Positions 1-8,754 of a DNA stretch of 64,000 nucleotides are shown in pieces. Under the pieces are notes generated by a model. It was not told where the DNA came from, searched no databases, and saw only the letters and a program-made list of their open reading frames with translations. The position numbers and the translations under genes are program-made. The first letter of the stretch is position 1. Each line of letters opens with the position of its first letter. Source of the stretch: Granulosicoccus sp045110515 (lineage in GTDB: Bacteria > Pseudomonadota > Gammaproteobacteria > Granulosicoccales > Granulosicoccaceae); contig JBGCGD010000043.1 of the NCBI GenBank assembly GCA_045110515.1, forward strand, positions 38,948 through 102,947. The letters are read 5' to 3'.

Positions 1-321
1 GGTGTGCCTATCACGGTGGGCAAACGAGTAACCATAGGCCATAAAGCCATACTACATGGTTGCCAAGTCGACGACGACAGCTTGATCGGCATGAACGCTG
101 TTGTACTCAACAACGCCGTCATTGGAAAGAACTGCCTTATTGGTGCTAATGCACTGGTAACAGAGGGAATGCACGTGCCGGATGGGTCTTTAGTTTTAGG
201 CTCCCCGGCAAAAATTATTAAACCTGTCAGCCCCGCTGCACTTGACTCGATGAGGGCAGGTGCACAGGGCTATATCCGAAAAATTGGTACTTACAATGAC
301 TCACTCGTGTTAGTTGAGTGA
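1..321 (+). CDS. Gamma-carbonic-anhydrase-like hexapeptide-repeat protein (C-terminal part)
   Basis: The reading frame is already open at base 1 and the visible protein starts inside a left-handed beta-helix, so the 5' end lies outside the window. About 106 residues remain. Repeated hexapeptide signatures are visible (VTIGHKAILHGC, LIGMNAVVL, LIGANALVTEG) followed by the typical LGSPAKIIKP turn and a short C-terminal helix. This is the pattern of the YrdA/PaaY/gamma-carbonic anhydrase family, trimeric cytoplasmic proteins that often bind zinc through histidines; the HKAILHG stretch carries two candidate ligands. The GTG at base 4 is in frame but is an unlikely start because conserved repeats should precede it. 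Substrate and catalytic activity cannot be inferred from this fragment. Confidence 0.85.
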   Translation, partial: GVPITVGKRVTIGHKAILHGCQVDDDSLIGMNAVVLNNAVIGKNCLIGANALVTEGMHVPDGSLVLGSPAKIIKPVSPAALDSMRAGAQGYIRKIGTYNDSLVLVE

Positions 322-372
322 AACGTATAGCCACCTTCTAACTGGCTGCTAAAAATTCAGAATCAATTGTCT

Positions 373-1350
373 TTAAGCACACTTTGCAAAGCCGTCGATT
401 TCGTTGTTAAGCAAACCATCAAGAGTATGAGAGAATTCGGTCGGTTGTAATTTTGGAATATAAGCATCGGCGCCTACTTTCATACCGAGGCGCAGATTTT
501 CACTGGCCGATAGTGATGTATGCATCATCACCGGAATCCCATTGAACCGAGGGTCTTCTTTAATTTTGGCTGTGAGCACGTAACCGTCCATCTCAGGCAT
601 CTCTACATCGGTGATGATTGCCGATAAAATTTCTGAAAGGTGCTGCCCTTTGCGCTCAGCTTCCTCTGCCATGGCTGTGAGCTTGGTAAATGCGTCCAAT
701 CCACTTTTGGCACTGTCGTGAATGATTCCCATCCTCTCCAGAATTCGACCCACCTGTTTTCGTGCTACGAGTGAATCATCGGCAAAGAATACGTGCCGAC
801 CTTTATTTCGTGAAGGTATGGGTGCTGACTCTATTGCTTCATTGCCTGAGCCGAGGACGTCTGCGATGACTCTTTCAACGTCAAGTATCAACAGCATTTG
901 ATCGTCATCAATCTGGGATATGGCTGTTAGAGTATTTTTATGATGCTTGCGCACCACATCAGGTGGTTCCTGAATTTTGCTCCACTCCAGTTGTATGATG
1001 TTTTCGACCTTGTGGATGAAAAAACCTTGGGTGCTTCGGTTGAACTCTGTGATGATTAAAACACCCGATTTATTATCTTCATCGTCGCATTCGCATTCGC
1101 AATAGCGACCCAAATCTATTGCTGGGATAGCGCGGCCACGGATAGTTGCTATTCCCGCAACAAATTCACTGTATTGCGGCACTTTGATGAGTTCAGGAAC
1201 CTCAATAATCTCCCTGACCTTAAAGACATTGATTCCGTAAAGTGCGGTATTGCTCGGGTCTCTTTTATCCTGTAGCCGAAACATTAAGAGTTCTAGCCTG
1301 TTAGTACCGGCTAGATTCGTACGTTCATCAATGGATTTAAAATCTACCAC
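373..1350 (-). CDS. cheV: Chemotaxis adaptor CheV (CheW domain plus receiver)
   Basis: 325 residues, the normal length for CheV. An N-terminal CheW-like domain (about 15-170) should dock to chemoreceptors and CheA. A C-terminal receiver domain (about 185-312) has the acidic pair D191/D192, phospho-acceptor D248 in ITDVEMPEMDG, T278 and K300, so all phosphorylation residues are present. In the family, phosphorylation by CheA tunes receptor coupling during adaptation. An odd Cys-rich insertion, CECEC, sits at residues 84-88 within the CheW domain. The gene stands alone, about 18 kb from the chemotaxis operon in this window, with a 331-bp gap upstream that should hold its promoter. Confidence 0.9.
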   Translation of the reverse strand: MVDFKSIDERTNLAGTNRLELLMFRLQDKRDPSNTALYGINVFKVREIIEVPELIKVPQYSEFVAGIATIRGRAIPAIDLGRYCECECDDEDNKSGVLIITEFNRSTQGFFIHKVENIIQLEWSKIQEPPDVVRKHHKNTLTAISQIDDDQMLLILDVERVIADVLGSGNEAIESAPIPSRNKGRHVFFADDSLVARKQVGRILERMGIIHDSAKSGLDAFTKLTAMAEEAERKGQHLSEILSAIITDVEMPEMDGYVLTAKIKEDPRFNGIPVMMHTSLSASENLRLGMKVGADAYIPKLQPTEFSHTLDGLLNNEIDGFAKCA

Positions 1351-1681
1351 GAAGCAATTCCTACCCTAGTTAATTGACATATCCCTAGGCCCATTCCTTA
1401 GTGCCCTCGATGGGAATATCGGCATACTTGGCACGTTACTTTAGTGCTCGAGTGTGACGACATTGCCCAGCTCAAATATACTCATGCAATAAACGTGACT
1501 TACTGAAGTTGCTGTGTGGCTAATACTAAAATTAGTTCAAATAAAGGGGTGCTCACCGTGAATTACACGCTAGTGGATAGGGTTATTCTCGCACGTAACA
1601 TGTGATCGCTTTATCGATGAGACACCCTCAGAATTCGTATTGTTAATGTTATCAATCGACTTATAAGCCTGAAAACCACCC
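1351..1681. other. Intergenic gap upstream of cheV
   Basis: About 330 bases between the end of the sbmA-like gene and the start of cheV, both transcribed leftwards. It should contain the cheV promoter. I see no convincing terminator hairpin, RNA gene or conserved small ORF. A 15-codon GTG frame at 1558-1605 has an AGGGG a few bases upstream but no other support. Confidence 0.4.
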
Positions 1682-2905
1682 CTACTGCGCTGATTCAATT
1701 GGATCTTCATTAATGCGAGATTCAAACGCAATGAGTCGTTTGTATATCGACATTAGCTCGACTATCGTGGTCCAGGAATTCACTAGAAATTGAAATGAAT
1801 TCTCAACTCGGTTGAACGCGTTGCTTATTTGTTGGTAGGTACCGAATGTGATGGCACCGGCTACAAATGTGGGGCCCAGGGCAATCAGTGGTATAAAATT
1901 AGCGCCCTGCAGATACGCGTATCGGAACACATTGAAGTACAAGTAGTTAAAATATAACTTGAAGTAATTTTTTCGCACCCCGCCAAACAGTTCTTTAACT
2001 TTAAGGGGTTCGGCTCGCTCGTCACTGTCTTCACCGTAAACAAGCTCCTTTCGATACGCTGCTTCTACTTTTTGGTTGTTGAATTCTAAGCCGGGCAATC
2101 GATAGCCCACAGCCGCCAGTAATACCGTGCCAAACGCGGCTGACATTAATGCTAAAAATACCAAAGAACCGTCTATCGCTCCCAAAATGGGTAGCTCTGT
2201 GACCTCCTTTGATAGTGTCCACAACAGAGGTAGGAATGCGATTAACGTCATGATCGAACTAATAAAGGCTGATCCCAGCCCTTCCATGATGCCTGCAAAT
2301 CTCATGGTGTCTTCCTGTACACGCTGAGCCGCACCTTCGATCTTGCGCAGCTTACTCCAATGGGCCATGTAATATTCGTTCATGGCGCTTCTCCATCGGA
2401 AGACGTAATGGGATGTGAAAAATGCGAAGACCACCAGCAATAAAATGTTGGGTATGAATACAAAAAGGGCGGTCAGCAGCTTTCCGTAATATTGCTCGCT
2501 ACTGACGTTGCTCGTTCCTTGCTCGGACAGTGCCAGCTGTAGCAAATCATAAAAATCGCCATACCAGTTGTTCAGCCACACGCTCAATTGGACTTGAAAA
2601 TACGTCACTAACAAAATCAGAGCACTGCCACATACGGCCCACCAATACCACTTGTTTCGATCAATAAAGAACCAGGCGGCGCAGAACAGTACGGTTGCCA
2701 AGACGATAAACTGATAAACCCACACTTTGTCTGGGTTTAGAAAGGGTGGGCGTTGTCCCTCGACGCCGGGCAGCGCTTCTCGCATGAGGCTAAAGCTGGA
2801 TGCCATACCATCAGCAAAGCCGTGCCAAATACCTAAACAGATCAGAAACCAAGCGACAGCAGAGAGAAAAAACAGCTTGGGTCTGGGGAAGAAAGATCGG
2901 AACAT
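1682..2905 (-). CDS. sbmA: SbmA/BacA-like peptide transporter
   Basis: 407 residues, almost exactly the length of E. coli SbmA, and it aligns from the first residue (MFRSFFPRPKLFFLSA). Characteristic blocks are present: FFTSHYVFRWRSAMNEYYM, the EGAAQRVQEDTMRFA loop, LPGLEFNNQKVEAAYRKE, and the C-terminal NSWTTIVELMSIYKRL. Several hydrophobic helices are evident. Family members are inner-membrane, proton-driven importers of proline-rich peptides, microcins and some aminoglycoside-like compounds, and resemble ABC-exporter membrane domains without an ATPase domain. No ATPase is fused here. The gene is divergent from ettA, with about 190 bp between them. Confidence 0.92.
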   Translation of the reverse strand: MFRSFFPRPKLFFLSAVAWFLICLGIWHGFADGMASSFSLMREALPGVEGQRPPFLNPDKVWVYQFIVLATVLFCAAWFFIDRNKWYWWAVCGSALILLVTYFQVQLSVWLNNWYGDFYDLLQLALSEQGTSNVSSEQYYGKLLTALFVFIPNILLLVVFAFFTSHYVFRWRSAMNEYYMAHWSKLRKIEGAAQRVQEDTMRFAGIMEGLGSAFISSIMTLIAFLPLLWTLSKEVTELPILGAIDGSLVFLALMSAAFGTVLLAAVGYRLPGLEFNNQKVEAAYRKELVYGEDSDERAEPLKVKELFGGVRKNYFKLYFNYLYFNVFRYAYLQGANFIPLIALGPTFVAGAITFGTYQQISNAFNRVENSFQFLVNSWTTIVELMSIYKRLIAFESRINEDPIESAQ

Positions 2906-3093
2906 GTTTTCAAGCCCAATAGTTGGAATGATTGGAAAATTGCCGAAACGTCAGAGCCGGCGTTGGTACTTAGTCTAGTGCGGAACGGGCAAGTTCGCTC
3001 AATTGCAGTTTGTGGCGTATCTGAGAATATTCCTCTGGGGTTGGGAGGTGCTTTTTAGATACACTAAGGCCTTTAAACAACGTCGGATTCTCA

Positions 3094-4761
3094 ATGGCTC
3101 AGTACGTCTACACCATGAATCGGGTCGGCAAAATCGTGCCCCCGAAACGTCAGATTCTGAAAAACATCTCCTTGTCGTTTTTTCCGGGGGCAAAAATCGG
3201 TGTTTTGGGACTAAACGGGGCAGGTAAATCGACCTTGCTAAAAATCATGGCAGGGCTGGATACCGACATAGAGGGCGAAGCTAGGCCTATGCCCGGCATC
3301 AATGTTGGTTACCTTGAGCAAGAGCCTCAACTCGACCCCTCGAAAACAGTGAAAGAAGTTGTCGAGGAGGCCGTGAGTGAATTGAAAAACGCGCAAGCTG
3401 AATTGGACAAAGTCTATGCCGCTTACGCAGAGCCTGACGCAGATTTTGACGCCTTAGCTGCCAAGCAGGCCAAACTTGAGGCCATCATAGAAGCCTCAGA
3501 TGCACACAATTTGCAGCATCAAATGGATATTGCGGCTGATGCGCTCCGGCTTCCACCGTGGGATGAAAATGTCGCGCACCTTTCAGGAGGCGAGAAGCGC
3601 CGTGTAGCGTTATGTCGGTTGCTACTTTCCGGCCCGGATATGTTGCTACTCGATGAACCCACCAACCATCTGGATGCCGATTCGGTCGCCTGGCTAGAAC
3701 ATTTCCTTCATGACTTCAACGGTACGGTGGTTGCGATTACCCACGATCGTTATTTTCTAGACAACGTGGCGGGCTGGATCCTTGAACTAGACCGAGGGCA
3801 TGGAATTCCTTATGAAGGAAACTATTCCGGTTGGCTTGATCAAAAATCGAATCGTCTTGAAATGGAGTCCAAGCAGGAGTCCTCACATGCGAAGGCAATG
3901 AAGGCTGAATTAGAGTGGGTAAGGCAAGGGGCCAAAGGCCGTCAGTCTAAGTCTAAAGCGCGATTGCAGCGATTTGAGGAGATGCAGTCACAGGAATTTC
4001 AGAAGCGCTCAGAGACGAATGAAATTTACATACCACCGGGCCAGCGTTTGGGCGATAAAGTCATAGACTTTGAAAACGTGACTAAGTCATATGGCGATAG
4101 AGTTCTTATTGAAGATCTCTCGTTTAGTATGCCCAAGGGAGCCATAGTCGGTGTTATTGGCGGCAACGGCGCCGGTAAATCAACTTTATTTCGAATGCTA
4201 ATGGGGCGGGAGCAGCCCGATTCGGGCACGATCACGCTTGGCGAAACAGTCCAGCTTGCTTACGTCGATCAAAGCCGTGATGATTTGGATGGTGACAAAA
4301 CGGTTTTTGATGTGCTCGCAGAAGGCAGTGATGTTATTTCTATCAACAATTATGAAATGCCAGCTCGTCAGTATGTTGGTCGATTTAATTTTAAAGGCAG
4401 CGATCAACAGAAGTTTGTAAAGGATCTCTCTGGTGGGGAACGTGGAAGGTTGCATTTGGCCTTAACGCTCAAGCAGGGCGCCAACGTATTGCTGCTCGAT
4501 GAACCTTCAAACGATCTAGACGTTGAAACGCTTCGCGCCTTGGAAGAAGCCCTATTGGATTTCGCCGGATGCGCCATTGTCATCTCACACGATCGCTGGT
4601 TTTTAGATCGGGTTGCGACACATATTCTGGCTTACGAGGATCCAAGTGAAATAAATTTCTTCGACGGAAACTATACCGAATACGAGGCAGACCGACGTGA
4701 ACGCTTAGGTGAGACAGCCACTCAGCCTAAACGCGTAAGGTATAAAAAACTGGCGAACTAA
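3094..4761 (+). CDS. ettA: Energy-dependent translational throttle protein EttA (ABC-F)
   Basis: 555 residues with two tandem ATP-binding cassettes and no membrane segment, which defines the ABC-F family. Cassette 1 has Walker A near 39-46 (GLNGAGKS), signature LSGGEKRR near 163 and Walker B LLLDEPTNHLD near 185. Cassette 2 has GGNGAGKST near 356, LSGGERGR near 444 and LLLDEPSNDLD near 466. The linker PPGQRLGDKVIDFENV and the start MAQYVYTMNRVGKIVPP match EttA rather than Uup or YheS. EttA binds the ribosomal E site and gates entry into the elongation cycle according to ATP/ADP ratio. It is monocistronic or cotranscribed with upp, 70 bp downstream. Confidence 0.95.
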   Translation: MAQYVYTMNRVGKIVPPKRQILKNISLSFFPGAKIGVLGLNGAGKSTLLKIMAGLDTDIEGEARPMPGINVGYLEQEPQLDPSKTVKEVVEEAVSELKNAQAELDKVYAAYAEPDADFDALAAKQAKLEAIIEASDAHNLQHQMDIAADALRLPPWDENVAHLSGGEKRRVALCRLLLSGPDMLLLDEPTNHLDADSVAWLEHFLHDFNGTVVAITHDRYFLDNVAGWILELDRGHGIPYEGNYSGWLDQKSNRLEMESKQESSHAKAMKAELEWVRQGAKGRQSKSKARLQRFEEMQSQEFQKRSETNEIYIPPGQRLGDKVIDFENVTKSYGDRVLIEDLSFSMPKGAIVGVIGGNGAGKSTLFRMLMGREQPDSGTITLGETVQLAYVDQSRDDLDGDKTVFDVLAEGSDVISINNYEMPARQYVGRFNFKGSDQQKFVKDLSGGERGRLHLALTLKQGANVLLLDEPSNDLDVETLRALEEALLDFAGCAIVISHDRWFLDRVATHILAYEDPSEINFFDGNYTEYEADRRERLGETATQPKRVRYKKLAN

Positions 4762-4831
4762 AAGGTTCTCAGTAGTAGATGGTTGATTCAGATTTACAAC
4801 AGTTTTTTAAAGGCTTCGAGAAGTAAAAATT

Positions 4832-5491
4832 ATGTTGACTGAACAGGATTTAAATGACAAAGGTATCAAAGCAACCATTGCTCACCATCCATTGGTGCAG
4901 CACAAGTTGACATTGATGCGACGGCGTGAACAGTCATCTTCAGCGTTTCGCTCACTGCTGCGCGAAATATCCTGGTTGTTATGCTACGAAGTGACGCGTG
5001 ATTTGCCTCTGGAGAATCTACCTATTGAAACGCCTGTGGAGGCGATGCAAGCACCGGTGTTAAAGGGAAGGAAACTGGCGTTTATTTCTATTTTAAGGGC
5101 AGGCAACGGCATGTTAGACGGCATGCTCGATGTCATCCCTTCAGCGCGAGTAGGCCATGTCGGTTTATATCGCGACCCAGAGACATTGCAAGCCGTAGAG
5201 TACTATTACAAAGTGCCTAGCCATATGGAAAGTCGACTTATCGTTGTTGTCGACCCGATGCTTGCCACCGCAAATTCAGCGATAGCCGCAGTACAGCGTT
5301 TGAAGGATGGAGGCGCTAAAGACATGCGTTTTGTTTGCCTGATATCCTCCGCTGAAGGGATTAAAGCCTTCAATGAAGCACATCCGGATGTGCCGGTTGT
5401 GACAGCAGCTGTTGACACTCGTTTAAATGAACACGGCTATATTGTCCCGGGGCTTGGCGACGCTGGTGATCGTATCTTCGGAACCAAGTAG
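4832..5491 (+). CDS. upp: Uracil phosphoribosyltransferase
   Basis: 219 residues. The enzyme converts uracil and PRPP to UMP in pyrimidine salvage. Family marks: FISILRAGNGMLDGML near 84-99, the PRPP-binding loop at 141-150 and the C-terminal GLGDAGDRIFGT block that closes over uracil. The PRPP loop reads DPMLATANSA where E. coli-type enzymes have DPMLATGGS; a GN version is known in other proteobacteria, so the change is probably tolerated. The stop codon lies 10 bases before the ATG of the MttB-family gene, suggesting cotranscription. Confidence 0.94.
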   Translation: MLTEQDLNDKGIKATIAHHPLVQHKLTLMRRREQSSSAFRSLLREISWLLCYEVTRDLPLENLPIETPVEAMQAPVLKGRKLAFISILRAGNGMLDGMLDVIPSARVGHVGLYRDPETLQAVEYYYKVPSHMESRLIVVVDPMLATANSAIAAVQRLKDGGAKDMRFVCLISSAEGIKAFNEAHPDVPVVTAAVDTRLNEHGYIVPGLGDAGDRIFGTK

Positions 5492-5501
5492 AGGTTTAAC
5501 G

Positions 5502-7070
5502 ATGTCACCGGTACATTCAGCATCTGAGGGACGTAGGGAACGACGTACCCGGCGAGGTCGAAGAGCTGCTCTTGCGCCTGGTAGTTTTGAACAAAAGCCT
5601 TTTGCGCAACCGGTACGTGGGCGAAACCGGCCGATGGACGTTGCTTCAGCAGATGAGCTTGAAGCTCTTCATGAAGCTTCGCTACGTTTGCTACGTGATA
5701 CTGGTATTGCCGTCCTTCATGATGAAGCCCGTGAGATGATGGCGAATGCCGGTGCAGAAATTGGAACGGATGGCATCAGGGTTCATTTTTCGCCTGAGCT
5801 AATCAATAAATTAATCAGCACAGTGCCCTCGCAGTTTACATTGCACGCGAGAAATCCTGCACACGACATTGTTATTGGTGGTGATTACTTAAGTTTCTTC
5901 ATGATGGCGAGTGCACCGAATGCCTCGTGCATGGATAAAGGTCGACGCACGGGCAACCGTGAAGACTTTCAAAACTTCCTTCGTCTATCGCAACAACACA
6001 ATGTGTTGCACGGTAACGGGGGGTATCCGTGCGAACCTGTAGATGTGCACGCTTCGGTGCGACATCTTGATTGTGTTTATGATTTGCTTACGCTCACGGA
6101 TAAATCCTTTTGCATTTATTCCCTAGGGGCTGAGCGCAATCGGGACGCGATTGAAATGACCCGAATCGGCCGCGGCGTGAGTGTCGATGAATTCAAAACG
6201 CAGCCTTCTGTTTGGACCGTCATCAATACCAACTCACCACTTCAACTCGATATACCAATGATGCAGGGTATTATTGAGATGTCCTCGATGGGGCAACCCG
6301 TCGTCATAACACCTTTCACCTTGTCCGGCGCTATGGCGCCTGTGACGATAGCTGGTGCATTGGTCCAGCAGAATGCTGAAGCCTTAGCAGGAATAGCCTT
6401 TAGTCAAATCGTCAGAGCAGGCGCACCGGCGGTCTATGGTGGATTTACGTCAAACGTTGATATGAAATCAGGTTCCCCCGCGTTTGGCACGCCTGAGTAT
6501 ATGAAAGCGCAAATCATCGGCGGTCAATTAGCGCGGCGATATAATTTCCCCTACAGAACCTCGAATGTATGTGCAGCTAACACGGTCGATGCCCAGGCTG
6601 CCTATGAAAGCGTTTTCTCTCTGTGGGGCGCTATAAACGGTGGAATGAATATGCTTAAACACGGTGCTGGCTGGATGGAGGGAGGGCTGTGTTGCTCGTT
6701 CGAGAAAACTATTCTAGATATCGATTTATTGCAAATGGTTACAGAGTTTTTGACTCCACTGGATTTCAGTGAAGCCTCCTTAGCAGTCGATACCATCACG
6801 GAGGTAGGACCTGGTGGCCACTTCTTTGGAACAGACCATACACAACAACGCTATAAAGATGCTTTTTACTCTCCGGTGCTCAGCGATTGGCGCAACTTTG
6901 AAAGCTGGTGTGAAGCAGGCCAACCCAATGCCATGCGAAAGGCCAACAGAATTTGGAAAGAACGGCTTGCTACTTACGAAGAACCGGCCTTTGATATTGC
7001 AGTTAAAGAAGAGCTGGAAGCATTTGTGCAAAAGCGTAAAGAGACCGGTGGCGTAGCTACCGATTTTTAA
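5502..7070 (+). CDS. MttB-family (trimethylamine/betaine-type) methyltransferase
   Basis: 522 residues from the ATG at 5502. An upstream in-frame start at 5427 would overlap upp and adds non-family sequence, so I prefer 5502, which follows a purine-rich GAGG. The protein matches COG5598, a TIM-barrel methyltransferase superfamily that includes pyrrolysine-containing trimethylamine methyltransferase MttB and the pyrrolysine-free glycine betaine methyltransferase MtgB. The frame has no internal TAG, so this is a pyrrolysine-free member. Recognisable segments: LRDTGIAVLHDEA near the N-terminus, and GGFTSNVDMKSGSPAFGTPEYM and FGTDHTQQRYKDAFYSP in the second half. In the family, methyl groups go to a corrinoid protein; no corrinoid protein gene is visible in this window. 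The adjacent choline sulfatase and choline-dehydrogenase-like genes suggest a choline/betaine substrate (inference). Confidence 0.85.
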   Translation: MSPVHSASEGRRERRTRRGRRAALAPGSFEQKPFAQPVRGRNRPMDVASADELEALHEASLRLLRDTGIAVLHDEAREMMANAGAEIGTDGIRVHFSPELINKLISTVPSQFTLHARNPAHDIVIGGDYLSFFMMASAPNASCMDKGRRTGNREDFQNFLRLSQQHNVLHGNGGYPCEPVDVHASVRHLDCVYDLLTLTDKSFCIYSLGAERNRDAIEMTRIGRGVSVDEFKTQPSVWTVINTNSPLQLDIPMMQGIIEMSSMGQPVVITPFTLSGAMAPVTIAGALVQQNAEALAGIAFSQIVRAGAPAVYGGFTSNVDMKSGSPAFGTPEYMKAQIIGGQLARRYNFPYRTSNVCAANTVDAQAAYESVFSLWGAINGGMNMLKHGAGWMEGGLCCSFEKTILDIDLLQMVTEFLTPLDFSEASLAVDTITEVGPGGHFFGTDHTQQRYKDAFYSPVLSDWRNFESWCEAGQPNAMRKANRIWKERLATYEEPAFDIAVKEELEAFVQKRKETGGVATDF

Positions 7071-7186
7071 GATCACTAAGCGTGAGAGTCCGATGTCTTT
7101 GTGGGACGGAAAAAGCTTCTTATTCTTTGTGAAATTATCAACTACCCATATTACCAAAGGCAGCTGTTGCCTGAGTACCGAGACCA

Positions 7187-8740
7187 ATGAGCAGAAAACC
7201 CAATTTCCTGATTCTTATGGTCGATCAACTCACAGGCATGTTCTGGGAGAATGGACCGGCTGATTTTCTTGATGTACCCAATCTGCGTAAACTGGCTGAT
7301 CGCAGTGTAAATTTTTCGAACACCTATTCGCCAAGCCCGTTGTGTACACCGGCGCGTGCTTCTTTCATGGCCGGTATGTTGCCTTCCTCGACTACCGTAT
7401 ATGACAACGCGGCGGAGTTTCCCTCTAATCTCCCCACCTTTGCACATTACCTTCGCGCTGCTGGCTATTACACCGCTCTTAGCGGAAAGATGCATTTCGT
7501 CGGTGCGGACCAACTGCATGGTTTTGAAGATCGCCTTACTACCGATATTTACCCTGCGGATTTTGGCTGGACACCTGATTGGCGAGTACCCTTTGAGCGG
7601 GTTGATTGGTGGTATCACAATTTATCGTCTGTCACTGAGGCCGGAGTTGCATTAACGTCTAATCAGCTAGAGTACGACGATGAAGTGGTCTACCATGCTA
7701 AGCGTTGTTTACTTAACATTGCGCGCAAGCGCGACGACAGACCCTTTTGTTTGACCGCCAGTTTTACTCATCCACATGATCCGTATACAGCGCGTCCCGA
7801 ATACTGGGATAGATATGAGGGCGTTGATATTCCTGATCCGGTTGTACCCGCCTTGGAAACAGGGGCGCGTGACCCTCATAGCCAGCGCATTCATGATGCG
7901 GTTGATGCCAATCGATTTGTAATAACCGATGAGCATGTTAAAAATGCCCGTCGTGCCTACTGTGCGAACATCAGTTACCTTGATGATAAAATCGGCGAGC
8001 TACTAGCGACTCTGGAAAGCTCTGGCTTAGCTGATGATACCGTCATCGTGTTTGTTTCTGACCATGGCGACATGCTAGGTGAACGAGGCCTTTGGTACAA
8101 AATGAATTTTTTCGAAGGCGCATCACGCATACCTTTGTCGTTTGCGGCACCGGGGAGGTTTTCACCGCGCAACGTATCTATGCCTTCAACAGCCATGGAC
8201 GTCTTGCCAACGTTGCTGGAGCTTGCAGGCATAGATCACTCGCAACTTGCTATGCCGCTGGATGGACAGTCGCTGGTGAGTGCTGCATTGGGTCATGAAC
8301 AAGCCGACAGAATGATTGCAACCGAATATATGGCGGAGGGTTCTGTCGCTTCCATGATTATGTTAAGGCAGGGGCCTTGGAAGTTCATTCATTGTGAAGC
8401 TGATCCCGTGCAATTATTTAATCTAGATGAAGATCCCAATGAATTAAATAATCTGGCTGACACTGCCAGTCATGCAGTGACTCTCAAGCGATTTATCGAT
8501 GCTATGAAGGAACGCTGGAATCTTGATGTACTAGACGACGATATCAGAGAAAATCAGCAACGCAGAATCGTCTGCTACCAAGCCCTAAGACAGGGTAGGT
8601 ACACGCCTTGGGATCACCAACCAGTACAGGACGCCTCTGAAAGATTTATGCGTAATCATCTCGATCTCAATGATGTAGAGGCGGGCAGTAGAGTGCCTGT
8701 TCACCCACTCACGCCACCTATGAATCACGGCAGCAATTAG
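7187..8740 (+). CDS. betC: Choline-sulfatase
   Basis: 517 residues. A type I sulfatase with the formylglycine signature C53-T-P-A-R57, in which Cys53 would be oxidised to formylglycine, and metal ligands in the N-terminal MVDQ (D13, Q14) and SDHGDMLGERGLW. The region LSGKMHFVGADQLHGFEDRLTTDIYP and the C-terminal block PWDHQPVQDASERFMRNH are diagnostic of choline-O-sulfate sulfohydrolases rather than arylsulfatases. It should hydrolyse choline-O-sulfate to choline and sulfate in the cytoplasm; there is no signal peptide. It lies 116 bp after the MttB homologue and 14 bp before the betA-like gene. A formylglycine-generating or anSME-type maturase is not seen in this window. Confidence 0.93.
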   Translation: MSRKPNFLILMVDQLTGMFWENGPADFLDVPNLRKLADRSVNFSNTYSPSPLCTPARASFMAGMLPSSTTVYDNAAEFPSNLPTFAHYLRAAGYYTALSGKMHFVGADQLHGFEDRLTTDIYPADFGWTPDWRVPFERVDWWYHNLSSVTEAGVALTSNQLEYDDEVVYHAKRCLLNIARKRDDRPFCLTASFTHPHDPYTARPEYWDRYEGVDIPDPVVPALETGARDPHSQRIHDAVDANRFVITDEHVKNARRAYCANISYLDDKIGELLATLESSGLADDTVIVFVSDHGDMLGERGLWYKMNFFEGASRIPLSFAAPGRFSPRNVSMPSTAMDVLPTLLELAGIDHSQLAMPLDGQSLVSAALGHEQADRMIATEYMAEGSVASMIMLRQGPWKFIHCEADPVQLFNLDEDPNELNNLADTASHAVTLKRFIDAMKERWNLDVLDDDIRENQQRRIVCYQALRQGRYTPWDHQPVQDASERFMRNHLDLNDVEAGSRVPVHPLTPPMNHGSN

Positions 8741-8754
8741 CACAAATAGACTTT

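Noticed and set aside
1431..1446. Sigma-54-like TGGCACG element
   Set aside because: The second half does not match TTGCW, and it is in the wrong direction for cheV.
1558..1605. 15-codon GTG frame upstream of cheV
   Set aside because: On the opposite strand to cheV, no leader-peptide features and too short to support.
5427..5501. Earlier start for the MttB-family gene
   Set aside because: It overlaps upp and adds residues not seen in the family; the ATG at 5502 has a purine-rich upstream site.
5502..7070. Pyrrolysine-containing MttB
   Set aside because: There is no in-frame TAG in the gene; it belongs to the pyrrolysine-free branch.
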